Below are positions 35,614 to 48,590 of a stretch of 64,000 bases of DNA, one piece after another; the first letter of the stretch is position 1, and every line of letters starts with the position of its first letter. A program made the translations under genes and the position numbers. The notes beneath the pieces are model-generated. The model was not told the DNA's origin. It did no database searches and saw nothing but the letters and a program-made list of their open reading frames with translations. Location: assembly GCA_037951105.1 (NCBI GenBank), contig JBAMJV010007673.1, positions 42,895 to 106,894 of the forward strand. Direction: 5' to 3'. Origin of the DNA: Echinarachnius parma (lineage: Eukaryota > Echinodermata > Echinoidea > Clypeasteroida > Echinarachniidae).

Positions 35614-37549
35614 TACAGAGTGTATCAACAAAATGTTACTCGAAGTTCAAAGGTCAACAATTTAAAAAGTATATATTTTCGCACTTAAAACCATAAATAG
35701 ATGTAAAGGGTCACTTTTCAGCTTTAATTTGATAACTTTCCTGAATCAGCAATGTCACGCATTGCTGAGTTCTCTGTTGTTGAAGATGACAGGTGCAAAA
35801 CCCACTTTTTGCAACTTTGGGCTAATGAATGAATTCCTGAAACTAATGGTGCCACAAATAAATGAACACACCAATATGAAAAATTTGTATTTTGTTAATG
35901 TTTTCATGGAGGACTGAATTGTTTAGCTTTAAAGTAATAGGGATGAGTGGTCGATGTTCTTACCTTATGCACATACACCTTCCACGTGTCCTCCTGCCCT
36001 TTCAACACACAGTTGACAGCGACGACGCATGCCTTGAACAGCTCGTCTCACCATAGCCGGGCCGTTGCGTAGAACATCCATCTCATGTCGAATGCGGTCC
36101 TGCAATTCAACGAGATCACGAGGAAGAGCTGCAAACACCTTGCTCTTCAAATGTCCCCAAAGGAAGAAATCACAAGGTGTTAAGTCAGGGGACCTAGGTG
36201 GCCATTCCACCTCATGATTGAGCGAAATTACTCTTTCCCCAAACAGGTCATGTAGTCTATCTCTGACAGAGACAAGGCGATGGGCTGGGGCACCGTCTTG
36301 GATCCACCAGATCTACCTGAACACTCCTCTCAACTGTCGCTCAAAGTGTTCCTCCAACTGAGGAACAACATCTTTATCTATCATCTGAAGGTACATGTTC
36401 CCATTTACATTCCTTTCAAAGAAGAATGGTCCAATCACTTGACCGCTGCCGCAAAGTCCAACCCAAACTTTCCACTTTTGACGACTGAAATTGACATCAA
36501 AATTATATTCTGGTGGATTCCCGGCCGGCGCATATTGAACAACATTATGTGTGTTTACCCTACCATCCATGGAGAATGCAGCTTCATCTCCTACGATGAC
36601 ATTTTGCAGGGAATTGACATCACCCTCGGTTCTCGCTACCAGCCATCTGGCAAAGGCTAGCCTTCGTTGGAAGTCTCTAAGCATAAGTTTGTGACGAACA
36701 TGAATTTTCTATGGATGCATCCGCAAATCCAACCTTGTTATTCGGTTAAAGGTCGCTGATGAAAGTCCAATTCCATTCCGTCTTACACTGGTGATCATAG
36801 GATGCGCTTCGAGATGTTGCCTAACAGCTTCAAATGTTTTGTTCAGTCCTGCGCGTGCGCCTTCTTCCGGAATTCTCCTTATTTCTGTTCAGGCTAGTTC
36901 CATGATGTTGATATTTCCTCAAATTGGCCCGGATTCTATTTGCAGATGGGGGATCCCTATCAGGGAACTGTTGCCTGAAACCTTCCTATGTTTGTTAAAT
37001 GCTTCCAGTTTGGTAAAATGTTGACACCACAAATGTCCTCTGCTCAAATGTAAGTTGATACATACTTTAATTGTTTTCAACTAGCAGCCCAAAACCCCCA
37101 AACCTACTCATTCCACTTGATAATTAGTGAAAATGTTTTTTTTTTTTTTACAGTGTAGCATTGCTTGCCTGAGCTTGCAGTAGTGTTTTGTTTCACATGT
37201 CATGTTCAATATCAATGTACTCATTTATGTGTGGTATCAGGGAATGTATTAAGCTAAACAATTCAGTCCTCCATGACCACATACAAACAAATGAAACAAT
37301 ACAAATTGTTCCAATTGGCATGTTCATGTATGTGTGGCACCATTCATTTCAGGAATTCATTCATTAGCACTAAGTTGCAAAAAGTGGGTTTTGCACCTGT
37401 CATCTTCAACAACAAAGAACTCAGCAAGGCGTGACATTGCTGATTCAGGAAAGGTTTCAAATGAAAGCTGAATAGTTAAGTGTGAAACTAAATACTTTTT
37501 AAATAATTAACCCAAGAACTTCGAGTAACATTTTTTGATACGCTCTGTA
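35614..37549 (-). mobile_element. DD41D mariner-type transposon, decayed
   Basis: The ends are inverted copies, TACAGAGTGTATCAACAAAA on the left and the reverse complement of TACAGAGCGTATCAAAAAAT on the right, inside TA. The inverted repeats are unusually long, about 310 bp (35614-35925 and 37245-37549). A broken transposase lies between on the minus strand. The element is nested in a family G inverted-repeat element. Confidence 0.9.
35965..37060 (-). pseudogene. mariner (DD41D) transposase, broken
   Basis: The N-terminal part reads LTFEQRTFVVSTFYQ and GFRQQFPDRDPPSANRIRAN, typical of the mariner paired-like DNA-binding region; then MITSVRRNGIGLSSATFNRI. The catalytic part has GDEAAFSMDG (first Asp), QDGAPAH (second Asp) and WPPRSPDLTPCDFFLWG (third Asp). 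Counting codons gives 41 residues between the second and third Asp, the DD41D (rosa-type) spacing. Breaks: in-frame stops at 36995-36997, 36986-36988 and 36313-36315, and at least one frameshift between the N-terminal and catalytic parts. Not functional as it stands. Confidence 0.85.
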
Positions 37550-39208
37550 GATCACATGCTGACAAATGAAAATTTGTGATGAAATTAAAGATTCGCATTT
37601 CGATTGAAGTAAAGACATGATGTTGTAAAGGTGAGTGAACAAGTAAGCAAATTTGAAATAAAAAACAAATATTGATATTTGAAAACAAATCTAAACAAAT
37701 GGACGGTGACTGATGAATATACAAAATTGAAGATTACATGTTAACAAATCTAGCTGAAAAAAGAAAAGAAATAACACGATAAACCGGTCGAGACTATTAG
37801 TAAAAGAACGGTGATGATTATAAAAGAGAAATCAGAGTCAACGCATGCGTGTGTGTATAGGTGTGTATGTATATAATTGTATCCTTAAACATATACATAT
37901 GTTTGTTTGTGAGTAGGCCTACGTTTGGATGTTGTTTGTGCTACCTACATTTGATGGAAATGTCTGGAATTGATCACCCATAAATACAATTTAATGTACG
38001 TGTTACACATTTAATAGCCCAGCTTACCGTATTAAATTGAATGCACATATTACATGTACATTGAGTGATATTCATGTTTTTTCTTATTGCCAACACGTAT
38101 GGCAGCAAACAAGCTGGATTGCACGTGCTAAACATTCAATTAAATCAAAACAAACAATGCCATTGATATAAAAACGAACCATAATTGTGAAGTTTAAATT
38201 ACATGCGTGCGTGTATAAATTATTTTTTTAAACAACACCCATTAAAAGGGGGGTTCAAACAAACCCTAACGCTAAGAGAATGACGTTTTCTGACACTTGT
38301 CTAAGCAGTTAACAATTAATTTATACTTATTTTACAAAGCATATAATTTATAATGATGAATTATAGAAACATTCGGTCTGTTAAAAATTGTACTGCAATT
38401 AAATTTCTTGCAATATGTAAATATATATACATGTATATATAAATGAAATGACAAGAATTGGTATTAATTGAATGAGTAGTAATTGTAACTATTGGATTTC
38501 AATGCATAAAACAAATTCAAAAATGTGCATCTAATTAATCAAAATTTCACTCGCGATTTCAGAAAAATATATAAGAAAAAACATTATATAATTAGAAAAA
38601 AAAGCATCATATTAAAGCAATTGTACAAAGGTATGCAGACGAAGACTACCATTTGTCTAGGACAAGTGCATCGCCCGTGATTCTATTGTCCCCAAACGTA
38701 CTCGTGAATAGAATTGTCACTCTCCCACTTTGGCGCCTGCGGAACCATGAGGACATGTTGGTTCCGTACGTGGTTTTAGTTGTATTGCTTATGAATTTCA
38801 CAACCTTTTGCAAAGTGTTGGGCATCTATTTAATAACACACAATGGTACTAAAACATATAATTATGTGTTCTTTGCCTGGTGGTCCTCTTTAACTTTATA
38901 CAATCCAGCAATGATCTGAACATGATTATGGCTATAAGGTTACTGGCTGTAATTATGATACAATTATACAAATATATTGTCAATTAAAATGATCTAACAG
39001 AAGGATGTACAATTCTACATCATACAATCCAACCGTTAACAACATAATTGAAAATAGTGCTAATTAATGAAATATTATTGAATCCAAATTTGCGAATTGT
39101 AAGTTTCCGATTTGATATTTAAGTGCCCATGTACGAATGTGAATGCTTGGAATGCGAATTTGAATGAACATAGCGACTACTCCACGACAGTCATGACAGT
39201 TGCACGAA
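37550..39208. other. non-coding interior of family G copy 2
   Basis: AT-rich. The segment 38090-38215 (GCAGCAAACAAGCTGGATTG, GCACGTGCTAAACATT) recurs near 46405-46530 as a dispersed repeat. No gene was recognised. Confidence 0.45.
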
Positions 39209-39387
39209 TTTGAATGCACATAAACGAAATTGGGCGCGAAAGTTAGGAAATTAGCCGGGGAAACCTGTATGATATTTTTGTGTAATGTATTTATACTTGC
39301 ACTGTGTTTTTCTCATGAGAGATGGGTGATCGTTACAAATAGATAAAATGATGATTAGATGATTGTTATTACAATATTGATAAATAT

Positions 39388-39880
39388 TTTAAAAGGGTAG
39401 TACAGTTTTGGTAAAGCTGAACTTTAGTAACCAAACCTGGACAGTAACATTATAAACTAATAGTTATAACTCCACCATGCTAGAAAGGTATACAAAATTA
39501 CATACGACTAAGTAAAAAGCCCATTATCATTCAAAAGAGCCATTAAAACACAAGAGGGCGCTCTCTAAAAAGGCATTGGTTTTAACCATTTTTCATACAA
39601 AATTATGCATGTGATGTTTTATTGAAATTATGATTAAATAGAGAGATCATCAACACCTATTTAAAAAAAGGTTTTTGAAAATTTTGGAAAAAGTAATAAT
39701 TATAAGATCATATATATTTATTGATATTTGAGCCGTTTCTGGACCGATTTTGACCAAATAAAGTTTATTCTGCCATTCAAATTGCATGTTCTCTCAAATT
39801 CGACACTCAGTTTTTCATTACCTCACACAAAAATTGTGATGTGCAGCTCCCTCTCTACCAAAACTAAACTACCCCTATAA
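39388..39880 (-). mobile_element. family A MITE, full copy
   Basis: Runs from TTTTAAAAGGGTAGTACAGT to CCAAAACTAAACTACCCCTA. It keeps CCACCATGCTAGAAAGGTAT and GAGGGCGCTCTCT. Orientation is reverse to the 22616-23137 copy. Confidence 0.8.
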
Positions 39881-40633
39881 ACATTCAATACAAGTTCAAG
39901 TCTTGTATCTTACAAGAGTGTAAAGGAATGTTTACCAATGTAAAGATCAACAATTCATTATGTAATAAACTATAATATGAGGCAACAAAAATGTATGAAT
40001 CAAATTACAAAAATGTATGAATCAAATTCTGGACAAACGTACTTTTGTATAAAATGCGACGTTTCGTCGATGTCGATCGGCTTCTTCTGGCAACCCACAC
40101 AAGTGGAGGCTGGTCTTTATATTATCATGTTACATTATTACCGCTTTCTCTAAGTACTGTTTGTATACTTACGAAAATGCTGTATACCTTGTGATTTCGT
40201 CTTAGCTATTTTATGTTTGTAAATATCATTGCTTTTTACTGTAAATGCCACTGTAATTCAGCTTTTAGCTCCGAATGTGACATTTTGTTTGTTGAATGAA
40301 TACAATTATTATATAATACATTACTTTAACTAATTATTGAATAAATATAAATGCATATGCATACACAAATCGCTTCTTCTTAACCTTTACTTACTGTGCG
40401 GTTTTGCATACGTTTTAGTGTATTGCGTTTGAAATGATGATACAATGAAATCAATAAATGAATAATGCCTAAAGAAACCCTTTTGCAAGCCAAAATTCAG
40501 AATTTATATGAAAGAAAATATAATTATTTGTATTCGGGTTTACGTTTGATGTTTGCATACTATAACATGTATTTTGGTTAAGCACAATCAACATGATTAA
40601 ATCAGTATGTGATGTAACGGGTTGAGATTTACT

Positions 40634-40950
40634 TTAAAGGGATAGTACAGTTTTGCTCGGACTGATTTACAGTAATACAAACATGCAAATTAATGCTTGT
40701 TTTAAAATAACTGTTCATTAGAGAGATAATCAACAAAAAATGTAAACCCATTTTTGGTAGATATTCATAATTGTGTAGCTTGTTTGAAAAAAAAGTTTTG
40801 TATTAATATTGAATAAAAGTTTTTCCTCCACGTGTATTCCAATTCGATATATTTATGAATACTTTAGCTGTTTCTGAACCGAATTTGATGAAATAAAGTT
40901 GATTATGTAATTGAAATTGCGTGCTCTTTCAAATTGTTCTCACTGTGCAG
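40634..40950 (-). mobile_element. family A MITE, truncated copy
   Basis: Begins TTAAAGGGATAGTACAGTTT and shows the central AGAGAGATAATCAACA and the later TAGCTGTTTCTGAACCGA. The CATGG-side segment and the right end are missing. Confidence 0.65.
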
Positions 40951-41000
40951 ACTGTGCGTTCAAAATACGATGGACATCTAAATGAAAACGTGATTCATGA

Positions 41001-41638
41001 TTAAAGGGACTGTCCGCCTTTTGCAAGCCAAATTTCAAAAGTTGCGAGGTTATTGTCATATATGAAAGAAAATGTCATTTAACAGCATGCCTGAAAAAAT
41101 TAGGGCTTGAAATCTCTTGTTCGAGAAGTTATAGACCTAAAACTAATAAAACGACATCCAGCATTTAATTGTGCATTATACGTGTATTCACCCGGTCTAG
41201 TCAGAAATTTCGCACACATATTCCACGGAGTACCACGTTGCTGTGCTTGACCCCTACGTGACCCGCGCTAGCTACGTGACCCGCGCACAGATCAAACGAC
41301 GGCATAAGCGAATACTAAACAAAATAACCAAACCTCGCTCAAACTGACTACATGTAATTATATATTCATTTTTGAGATCTTTTTCCGTGACATACCTTTA
41401 CAAATGTCGGCTTCACAATACCTTTACAAGAATAAGTACAATATTGTTATAATATTATGCTAAATCAGTTAAACTCCTTTATTGACCGATACATAGTTTG
41501 ATGGAGGGACGCATTCGTTTTTCATTCGTAGAATCCAAATTACAGGGCTGTTCGATCTGATTTTTTTTTGGTGTGTGTTACATTCATCCCCATCCGTCAA
41601 CTGGAAACTGTTCAGTCGATTTGTGACAGTCCTTTTAA
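41001..41638. mobile_element. TTAA element with GGACTGTC ends
   Basis: The left end is TTAAAGGGACTGTCCGCC; the right end reads GTGACAGTCCTTTTAA. No coding frame. A short related piece (TTTTGCAAGCCAAAATTCAG) lies near 40480. Confidence 0.65.
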
Positions 41639-42361
41639 TTCACCGCACGTTCGCCCCTCTCCACAGGGCTAGACGTTGGTAGCTAGGCGGTCGACAGGCC
41701 CGCATATCGTGCGTACGTGCGCTTACAAGGCTGTTGCATGCAGCATACGTGCGGTTGAATTGAATCTATACTACTAAGACCTCCTTTTTTCGTACACTTT
41801 ATTGCTCAAATTACGCAATTTCAAAGCAGCTTTTGTCAAATCTTTACATTTAACTTTCATGTTTTTATAAATTCATTCACAAGGTAGGTGATAAAAAGCC
41901 TATTTTTCATTCGTTATGTGTTGGGCGTTTTCCATTACTGTTCTTTGGCTTCAAGGACATTATAATAAACCATAATTATGTCTATTATGTGTTATACTAA
42001 ACTTAAAGGTGCACCTGTAAAGTGTCCGATATTGGCAAAAATGACATTTGAGACTTAAATCATGTACCCAAATCATTGTAAGATAATATGTCCAAATGAC
42101 GTGTAAAAGTTTAATTGTAAAAGAACACTGCTTTTCTGGTGAAAAAAAAGCAAAATTATGCGTCAGCTTTTACAACGAATCACTGTATGACGCTTATGAG
42201 GTATATGACCGTTCATTAACGCTCTTGAGCTGAATGGTAGATCATTTGAAAAAATCTAACCTTATTTTATTATTTTCTTACCATAAGCTAAACATCACGG
42301 TAGAAGAGAAACGACGAAGCTCCGAAATTTTCGTGGAGTTAGACACTTTAAAGGCATCCCT

Positions 42362-42882
42362 TATAAAGGGTGGCCCCAAGAAACCGGAACGGGGCTCTTC
42401 CCAAAATATAGTACCAAAATATTTATGTCCATCGGATAGGGTGTCTTTTCCAATGGAAAACAATAGCAAGAACAGTAGTTTTTGTTTTAGGATGCTGTGA
42501 GTGAGACCATGTCAGGTGCCCATTTTTTTCAATTTTTACCTAGTCACTGCTAGTTAAACCGCACTCCCTGCCCGCAATACCATTGACCGACCGTGCCCAT
42601 TCTCTCGGCATACGGCTGAGTGCACACTAACAATAGCGCACATTGATCAACGCTATGAAAGGCGGTACGTGCGATTTATCAAGCACTGGCTCGGTAAAAA
42701 TTGACAAAAAGGAGAACCTGACATGGTGTCACTCACAGCGCCCTAAAACAAAAACTACACGACCAAACTGACTGTTCTTGGTATCGTTGTTCATTTGAAA
42801 AGACACCCTATCCGATGAACATAATACATTTGTACTATATTTTGGGAAGTGCCCCGTTCCATTTTTGGGGCCACCCTGTATA
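42362..42882. mobile_element. hairpin MITE, CAGGGTGGCC ends
   Basis: The left end is TATAAAGGGTGGCCCCAAGA; the right end, reversed, is TATACAGGGTGGCCCCAAAA. The arms cover most of the ~520 bp unit (blocks GGAACGGGGC, GTGTCTTTTC, CATGTCAGGT and GGTGCCCA are mirrored). Ends are mariner-like. The short frames here come from the palindrome. A second copy starts at 63153. Confidence 0.8.
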
Positions 42883-43065
42883 GCTCACATATTTCTCACA
42901 TAAGTTCAAAGGGATTTACTTTAAAAGGTTACTTCTTACTTTTGGGACTTATGTGGGAAACTTGTATAAGAACACAATTTGTATCATAAAACAAGCAAAA
43001 CTACTTGTTGTTTTGGACACTGAGTGAAATAAAAAGCCTAATTTGTATAATTACTATTACACTTG

Positions 43066-43537
43066 AGTATTGGTACTTTCCGAAATTGGTTGGTTGTAAT
43101 TCCATTTGAAAGTTCATTGAATAAAACGTTTGAAATGAGAATCATTCCCTTTCGAAAGCTCTAATAGTTCAAAATATTTTATTCATAAGTCTATCATGCC
43201 GAGGGACATCTTGACTCTAAAAACAAATACATAAAATGCTTTTACACTTCTTCAAACAATTGCTGATGATATATCTTTTTAATCATTATTTTAACAGGAC
43301 ATCACATGCACAATTTTGTATGAAAAATGGTTGAAACCAATGATTTTTTTAGTCATCTCCCTCCTCTTAAATTGTAACTGCTCTTTTTGAATGATAACAG
43401 TTTTTTTTTTACTATAGTCGTTGGTAATTGTGAATAAGTTTCGAGCTTGGTGGAATAATCACTAATATTTTGTATCGTAATGGTGCAGGTTTGGTAAGTA
43501 AAATATAGTTTGACCAAAACTCAACTATCCCTTTAAA
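43066..43537 (+). mobile_element. family A variant MITE
   Basis: Begins ACACTTGAGTATTGGTACTT and ends CAAAACTCAACTATCCCTTTAA. It shares the right two-thirds with family A but has a different left terminus, the same as the inverted copy at 48061-48590. Confidence 0.7.
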
Positions 43538-43724
43538 TATTATTACAATTAATTACAACGGTACATTATATTCAATTATGCACATCCTAAAAAAGTGTAA
43601 TTACCTGGACAATTATGAACCGGATAATGGTTATAGTGAAAATGTGTTCATTTTTATTTGTCTTCACCATAATTATTATAGTGTGTTTGTATGTGCTTGA
43701 TATTTACTAAATTTTATAATATTT

Positions 43725-44157
43725 GTGACCTTACACCACAAAACGACCAATAAGTCGGGAAAACTGATTTTGCTGCTTTTCATACAACATTAAAATAGAA
43801 GTCATTACCTTTAAAATGGTACATCATTCGTCATATTTGGACTCAGCAAACCCTCTCAAAATGAACACCAAAGATTTGGAATATGGCTGAAGCATTTTTA
43901 AAATAGGGGAGAAACAGGCCATTTAAAAGATCAGTTTCCATTAAAGCGCTGTAATAAGATCACATTTATTGGATGAAAAAATAATATTTAAACATGATTT
44001 CCGATGCTCAAAATGTTACAGAAGCTAGATTAAGATATGCTTATTCAGGAAATACCAAAATCCTAAATCTCAGATTTTGAACAAAATTTGACTATTTTAG
44101 CTAATAAAAGAGAAACTACCACAGCGACATAACGGTCGTTTTGTGGTGTAAGGTCAC
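43725..44157. mobile_element. 433 bp MITE with perfect 24 bp ends
   Basis: The terminal repeat starts GTGACCTTACACCACAAAAC and continues GACC; its exact reverse complement ends at 44157. ATTT flanks both sides (43721-43724 and 44158-44161), a possible target duplication. The interior has no gene. Superfamily not recognised. Confidence 0.85.
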
Positions 44158-45480
44158 ATTTTAAACATCAGAAACAGATTTCTTTGTACTCTCACCAGAT
44201 ATTACATACCTCGCTGAATATTGTCAATGCTAGGTGCATAAAGGTTAAATCTGGTGTATTGCAAATAATTGTTCCCGGTTCACCGCATGGTTCACTTGAC
44301 ATGAAATGATGGTGCCAAAGTGGAATCAACATGCGAAAATAATACAGTAAATCGAACAGGAGACCTGTTCCAAAAAATCACAATAACATTCATAACAATA
44401 GTGTTTCTCTCTCGTTATTCACATCAAATAGGGAAAATAAGCTGTACTTTGGTCCCATCCATCTTGAACTTGCCTGTGTAATACACACTGGTATGTGTTA
44501 TTTGTGCATGGTGGTCGTAATTTGAAGTTGGTTGTAACGCGCAGTAAAGACATACATGTACAACCAAAATAACTACTGTCAAGCTTATTTGTAATGACAG
44601 AGCAGCTATTCCAATATTCTAATGGAATTTAATACAAGTGTGTTGCAATACATGATTGTAGAGGAAATCATAATTACAACACGTTTGCTAAATAAATAGA
44701 TAATTACACACATATTGGTCCCGCTGCAGGAATACACTACAATTGATTGTAAGTTACAATTAATTGTAACTCTGATTGTACCCTTTTCTGCAACGGGGCC
44801 CTGAACTCACCAGGTTCAGAGATAATATAAAATGAAGGGGTATTATATTTTAAAAGGGGAGATGTAATGCTTTCAGTCAAAGAAAAGTTTCATTTATAGG
44901 TTCAGTTTGATCTCTTGTCTTACTATTGTATTCTCTTGTATGATGCTGGTTTTACCAGGCATCTTGATAATTCAGGATTAACAAAAAAGGGGAATGTACA
45001 GAGTGTTTGCTAGTAAACTGGCCTTGGCATAAGATAATTTTGTATACGAGAGCTTTGTACAGTATAACGAGATTCGATGGTATTGCCATTTTTTTAGACA
45101 GGCGAACTCGGATTCCGCAACATTTTTCTCTCTGTATATACGAAATGTATTTTTGTGGCCACTGGAAGAATTAATTTGATCTTGGTAGAAAAGGTTAATA
45201 CTTACTGAAACACATGTACGTCTTATACTTTATTTTTGCAATTTAAGATCTTTATATAATTCTTATAAAGAATTATGCAAGGTTTTTAATCACACTTTGC
45301 TTAATTTCCCCCCTAGCCCATCATTATGTTATATTTGATAACACTTTATATGTAAAAGAAAATTCCTTACGAATAGTTCACTGTGTTTGAAAAGGCTTAA
45401 AATGAAATGTATTCGTAATCTATCTAAGGGATTCCCATTATAATGTCACGATTCGATTATCTCCAACATGTCAAAATGAT
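44158..45480. other. non-coding spacer
   Basis: AT-rich sequence with no gene, RNA gene or transposon end recognised. A short piece starting TTAAACGGGTAGTAGAGTG at about 45484 resembles the family A end. Confidence 0.45.
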
Positions 45481-45615
45481 AATTTAAACGGGTAGTAGAG
45501 TGTTGATAAGGCTGAGCTATAGCATGTTTAGTCAATGGCGTAGACAGGCTCTTACACCTGGAAGGGGGGGGGATGATTGGCCGTTCACGAGGATCAATCT
45601 TGTATACAGATACAA

Positions 45616-46056
45616 TTACACACACACACACACACTCACACACACACAGACACACCGCGTGCGCACGTACACGCACCGTACATATAAACACGCCACCACA
45701 TACAAATCCATACACCTACACACACACGCACACACAGACGCACATACACACACACACACACACACACGCTCACGTGCGCACACATACACTTTATGTTTTG
45801 GTTCATGTTTTATTCCTCCAAATAAACAGAACAAAACATCAATAAGAATTTCGTAAACATAATTATGCATCACATACATGGATGTTCCTTTACAGAACGG
45901 AAATTATATACATAACAATTTACATCACATAATCATTAACTACATACAAATTTGATAATTTTTTTGGTTTTTAAGCTGACAATAACAAAACAAAAAACAC
46001 CCTCTACCCCACTCCCAACTACCCACCCACCCCCTACACACTCACTCGCTCACACA

Positions 46057-46100
<44 letters not shown>
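45616..46100. repeat. CA-rich microsatellite cluster
   Basis: CA-rich runs at 45616-45655, 45716-45790 and 46055-46098, with CGCACG interruptions. Frames through them are artefacts. Confidence 0.9.
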
Positions 46101-46101
<1 letters not shown>

Positions 46102-48060
46102 CATAATTACAAATTTAATGTAGGCCTACATCTACTCGAGCTCTGATGTACATACAAACATACACACCTACGTGCAAACAACTCAAATGTACGACAGCTC
46201 GACGTAATACAGTATAACAACACAGCATGTTAAATGGTTACCTTTTGGAGGTGCGGCGCCTTTGAATGTTTGAAACATATAAATGGCGCCATTACAAGTG
46301 ATGATGATGATCATCATCATCCCTTGTGTAAACACATTCTGGGGCTGTGCTTGAAATAAATTATTATTTATTTATTTATTTATTTATTCATGGTACTTGA
46401 ATACGTATGGCAGCAAACAAGCTGAATTGCACGTGCTAAACATGACATTAAAACAAACAATGTAATTCATATAAATGCGAACAAACAATGTTATTTATAT
46501 AAACGCGAACAATAATTGTAAAATGTTTATATATACATCAGGATAGATAGATAGTTTATTTCAAAAATCATGTTTTGCGGCATAGCCGAATTGTACATAA
46601 AATACATTTAAAACATCAAAATGAACAAAGTGCATTTTTTGCAAAAACAAAATACATAAACAGGCATCATGTGAAAATTACATAATAAATGAAAATATCA
46701 AAAATTACATTATTGCCCTTGACTATCATTAATTCATGTTGTACAAAGAATATATTGTATAATGCTGCATCATTAAAAACCTTCATCATAATAGTTAATG
46801 TACTGCGATGAAATTTATTTCAATATGCGTAAATATATAAAATGACAACTACTAACAGTTACTGGTATTGATTATAATATTAATAATTGTGATTATAATA
46901 TTTCAGCGTATAATACATTATATATTAAAATGTATTTTCAATCAATATAAATATAAATATAATGAAATACTATATATAACTTTATACAAATATTTCTGTA
47001 ATATATTGAATTATGTCTTAAAAACCGAGGAATTATGTGAATGTGTTTGCTCTTTGTTCGTGAATGGTTCAACTAACAAACGTTGAGAGCAGAATACGTG
47101 TTGCCTTTATAAAGGGATCCTGTAACATTGTCAAAATCCTCAAACTTTAGCCGCCGAGGTTCTCACATATATCGTATTACCAATAGAAGCATGGAACAGC
47201 TTTTTTTGTCTATTCCGTTATAAAAATATGTATGATTGAATTGTTCATGTTTCTTGATAGTTAAAACTGTTTACAAAGTCAGTGCAATGAGTAAGCAAAT
47301 ATAAATTTTTTTCTTTCCAATTGCATTTTCTTTAAAATGAACACACTCACAGAGATGATCTTATATTTATACATTATTGTAACATATATATGATTAATTT
47401 CCATGCGTTTCAACGATTCCAAAATGGCTCTTTTGATTAAGCAGATTGAACACTTTGTTTCGAATAATAATGTAAACCATGTAGAAATATTGTGAATTTA
47501 ACTCCTGATAAATACATACATGAGACAACGTAGAATCGTAGATGTAATGTTGAAGTAAAGTCATGTGTTTAACGTGAATTAGAATTAGTTTTCCTCGCTA
47601 TGCCCTTTAATATTAAGCTATGAATTCACAATTTGTTGCCATTTGTATCACACATAACAGCTGTTATATATTGTATACATGTAAACAATCCAAAAGCATC
47701 AGGGGGCGCCGCCCCCGTTGCACAAACTAAGACCTTCAACGTGGGTCCCCCTTGACCCAATCTTTTAGGGGGAGGGGTGTTTCACAAAGTCTCTAAGATG
47801 AACTTAACTTTAAGTTAGACCTTACCATTATGGAGAGACGTGTGTTCATCTTTGGTAAACTGACCAGTGATCGGTAAGTGGTGTCACAGGGGAAAGTTTA
47901 CACTGGAGAGTTTTTTTTAGAGGTAGCAAGCTGACGAAAGTAATTGCTAAAATTTGTAAAAATACACAAAAGAAATTGAGGTAAACTTGTTTACAAATAT
48001 TTGATGTGTACACTTTAACAGATAAGCTGAAGACAACATGGCTTTGCATTCAAGGTACCT

Positions 48061-48590
48061 TTAGAGGGATAGTTGAGTTTTGGTTAAACTTAATTTTAGT
48101 AACCAAAACCTGCACCATTGCGGTACAAACTAATAGTTATAACTCCACCATGCTCGAACGGTATACACAATTACAAACGACTAAGTGAAAACCCTGTTAT
48201 CATTTAAAAAAGAGCCGTTACAACTCAAGAGGGTGCTCCCTAAAAGCTCATTGGTTTTTATAATTTTTCATACAAAATTTTGTGTGTGATGTTTTTTTTT
48301 TTTTAATAATGATTAAATAGAGATATCATCAACAATTATTAAAAATCTATTTTGATTTTTTTCGAAGATGTCTATAAGCATTTTCCCCCTTAGAACCAAG
48401 ATGTCCCCTATCAGGGAAGACTTATAAACACAATATTTTAAAATCAAATTTTACAACTATGAAAGCATTTGAAAGGGAATGATTTTCATTTTACATGTTT
48501 TATTCAAGGAACTTTCAAATGGAATTGAAACCAACCAATTTAGTTTCAAGGGGCATTTCGGGAAGTACCAATACTCAAGTGTACCTTTAA
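48061..48590 (-). mobile_element. family A variant MITE, full copy
   Basis: Starts TTAGAGGGATAGTTGAGTTT and ends ATACTCAAGTGTACCTTTAA. It is absent from the equivalent place in the duplicated flank near 56580, so it was inserted after the duplication or lost from the other copy. Confidence 0.75.

Larger units (their letters stand above)
35209..39266. mobile_element. inverted-repeat element, family G copy 2
   Basis: The left end is AGGTTTTCCCGGTCAATTTC and the right end carries AATTAGCCGGGGAAACCT. Inward from both ends come repeated CATTCAAATTCGT/CATTCAATTTCGTC motifs in inverted orientation, as in family G copy 1. A mariner element (35614-37549) is nested inside; without it the unit is about 2.1 kb. 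No own transposase was seen. Confidence 0.6.

Noticed and set aside
42234-42500. 88-codon plus-strand frame
   Set aside because: Most of it lies in a hairpin MITE whose other copy at 63153 does not keep the frame.
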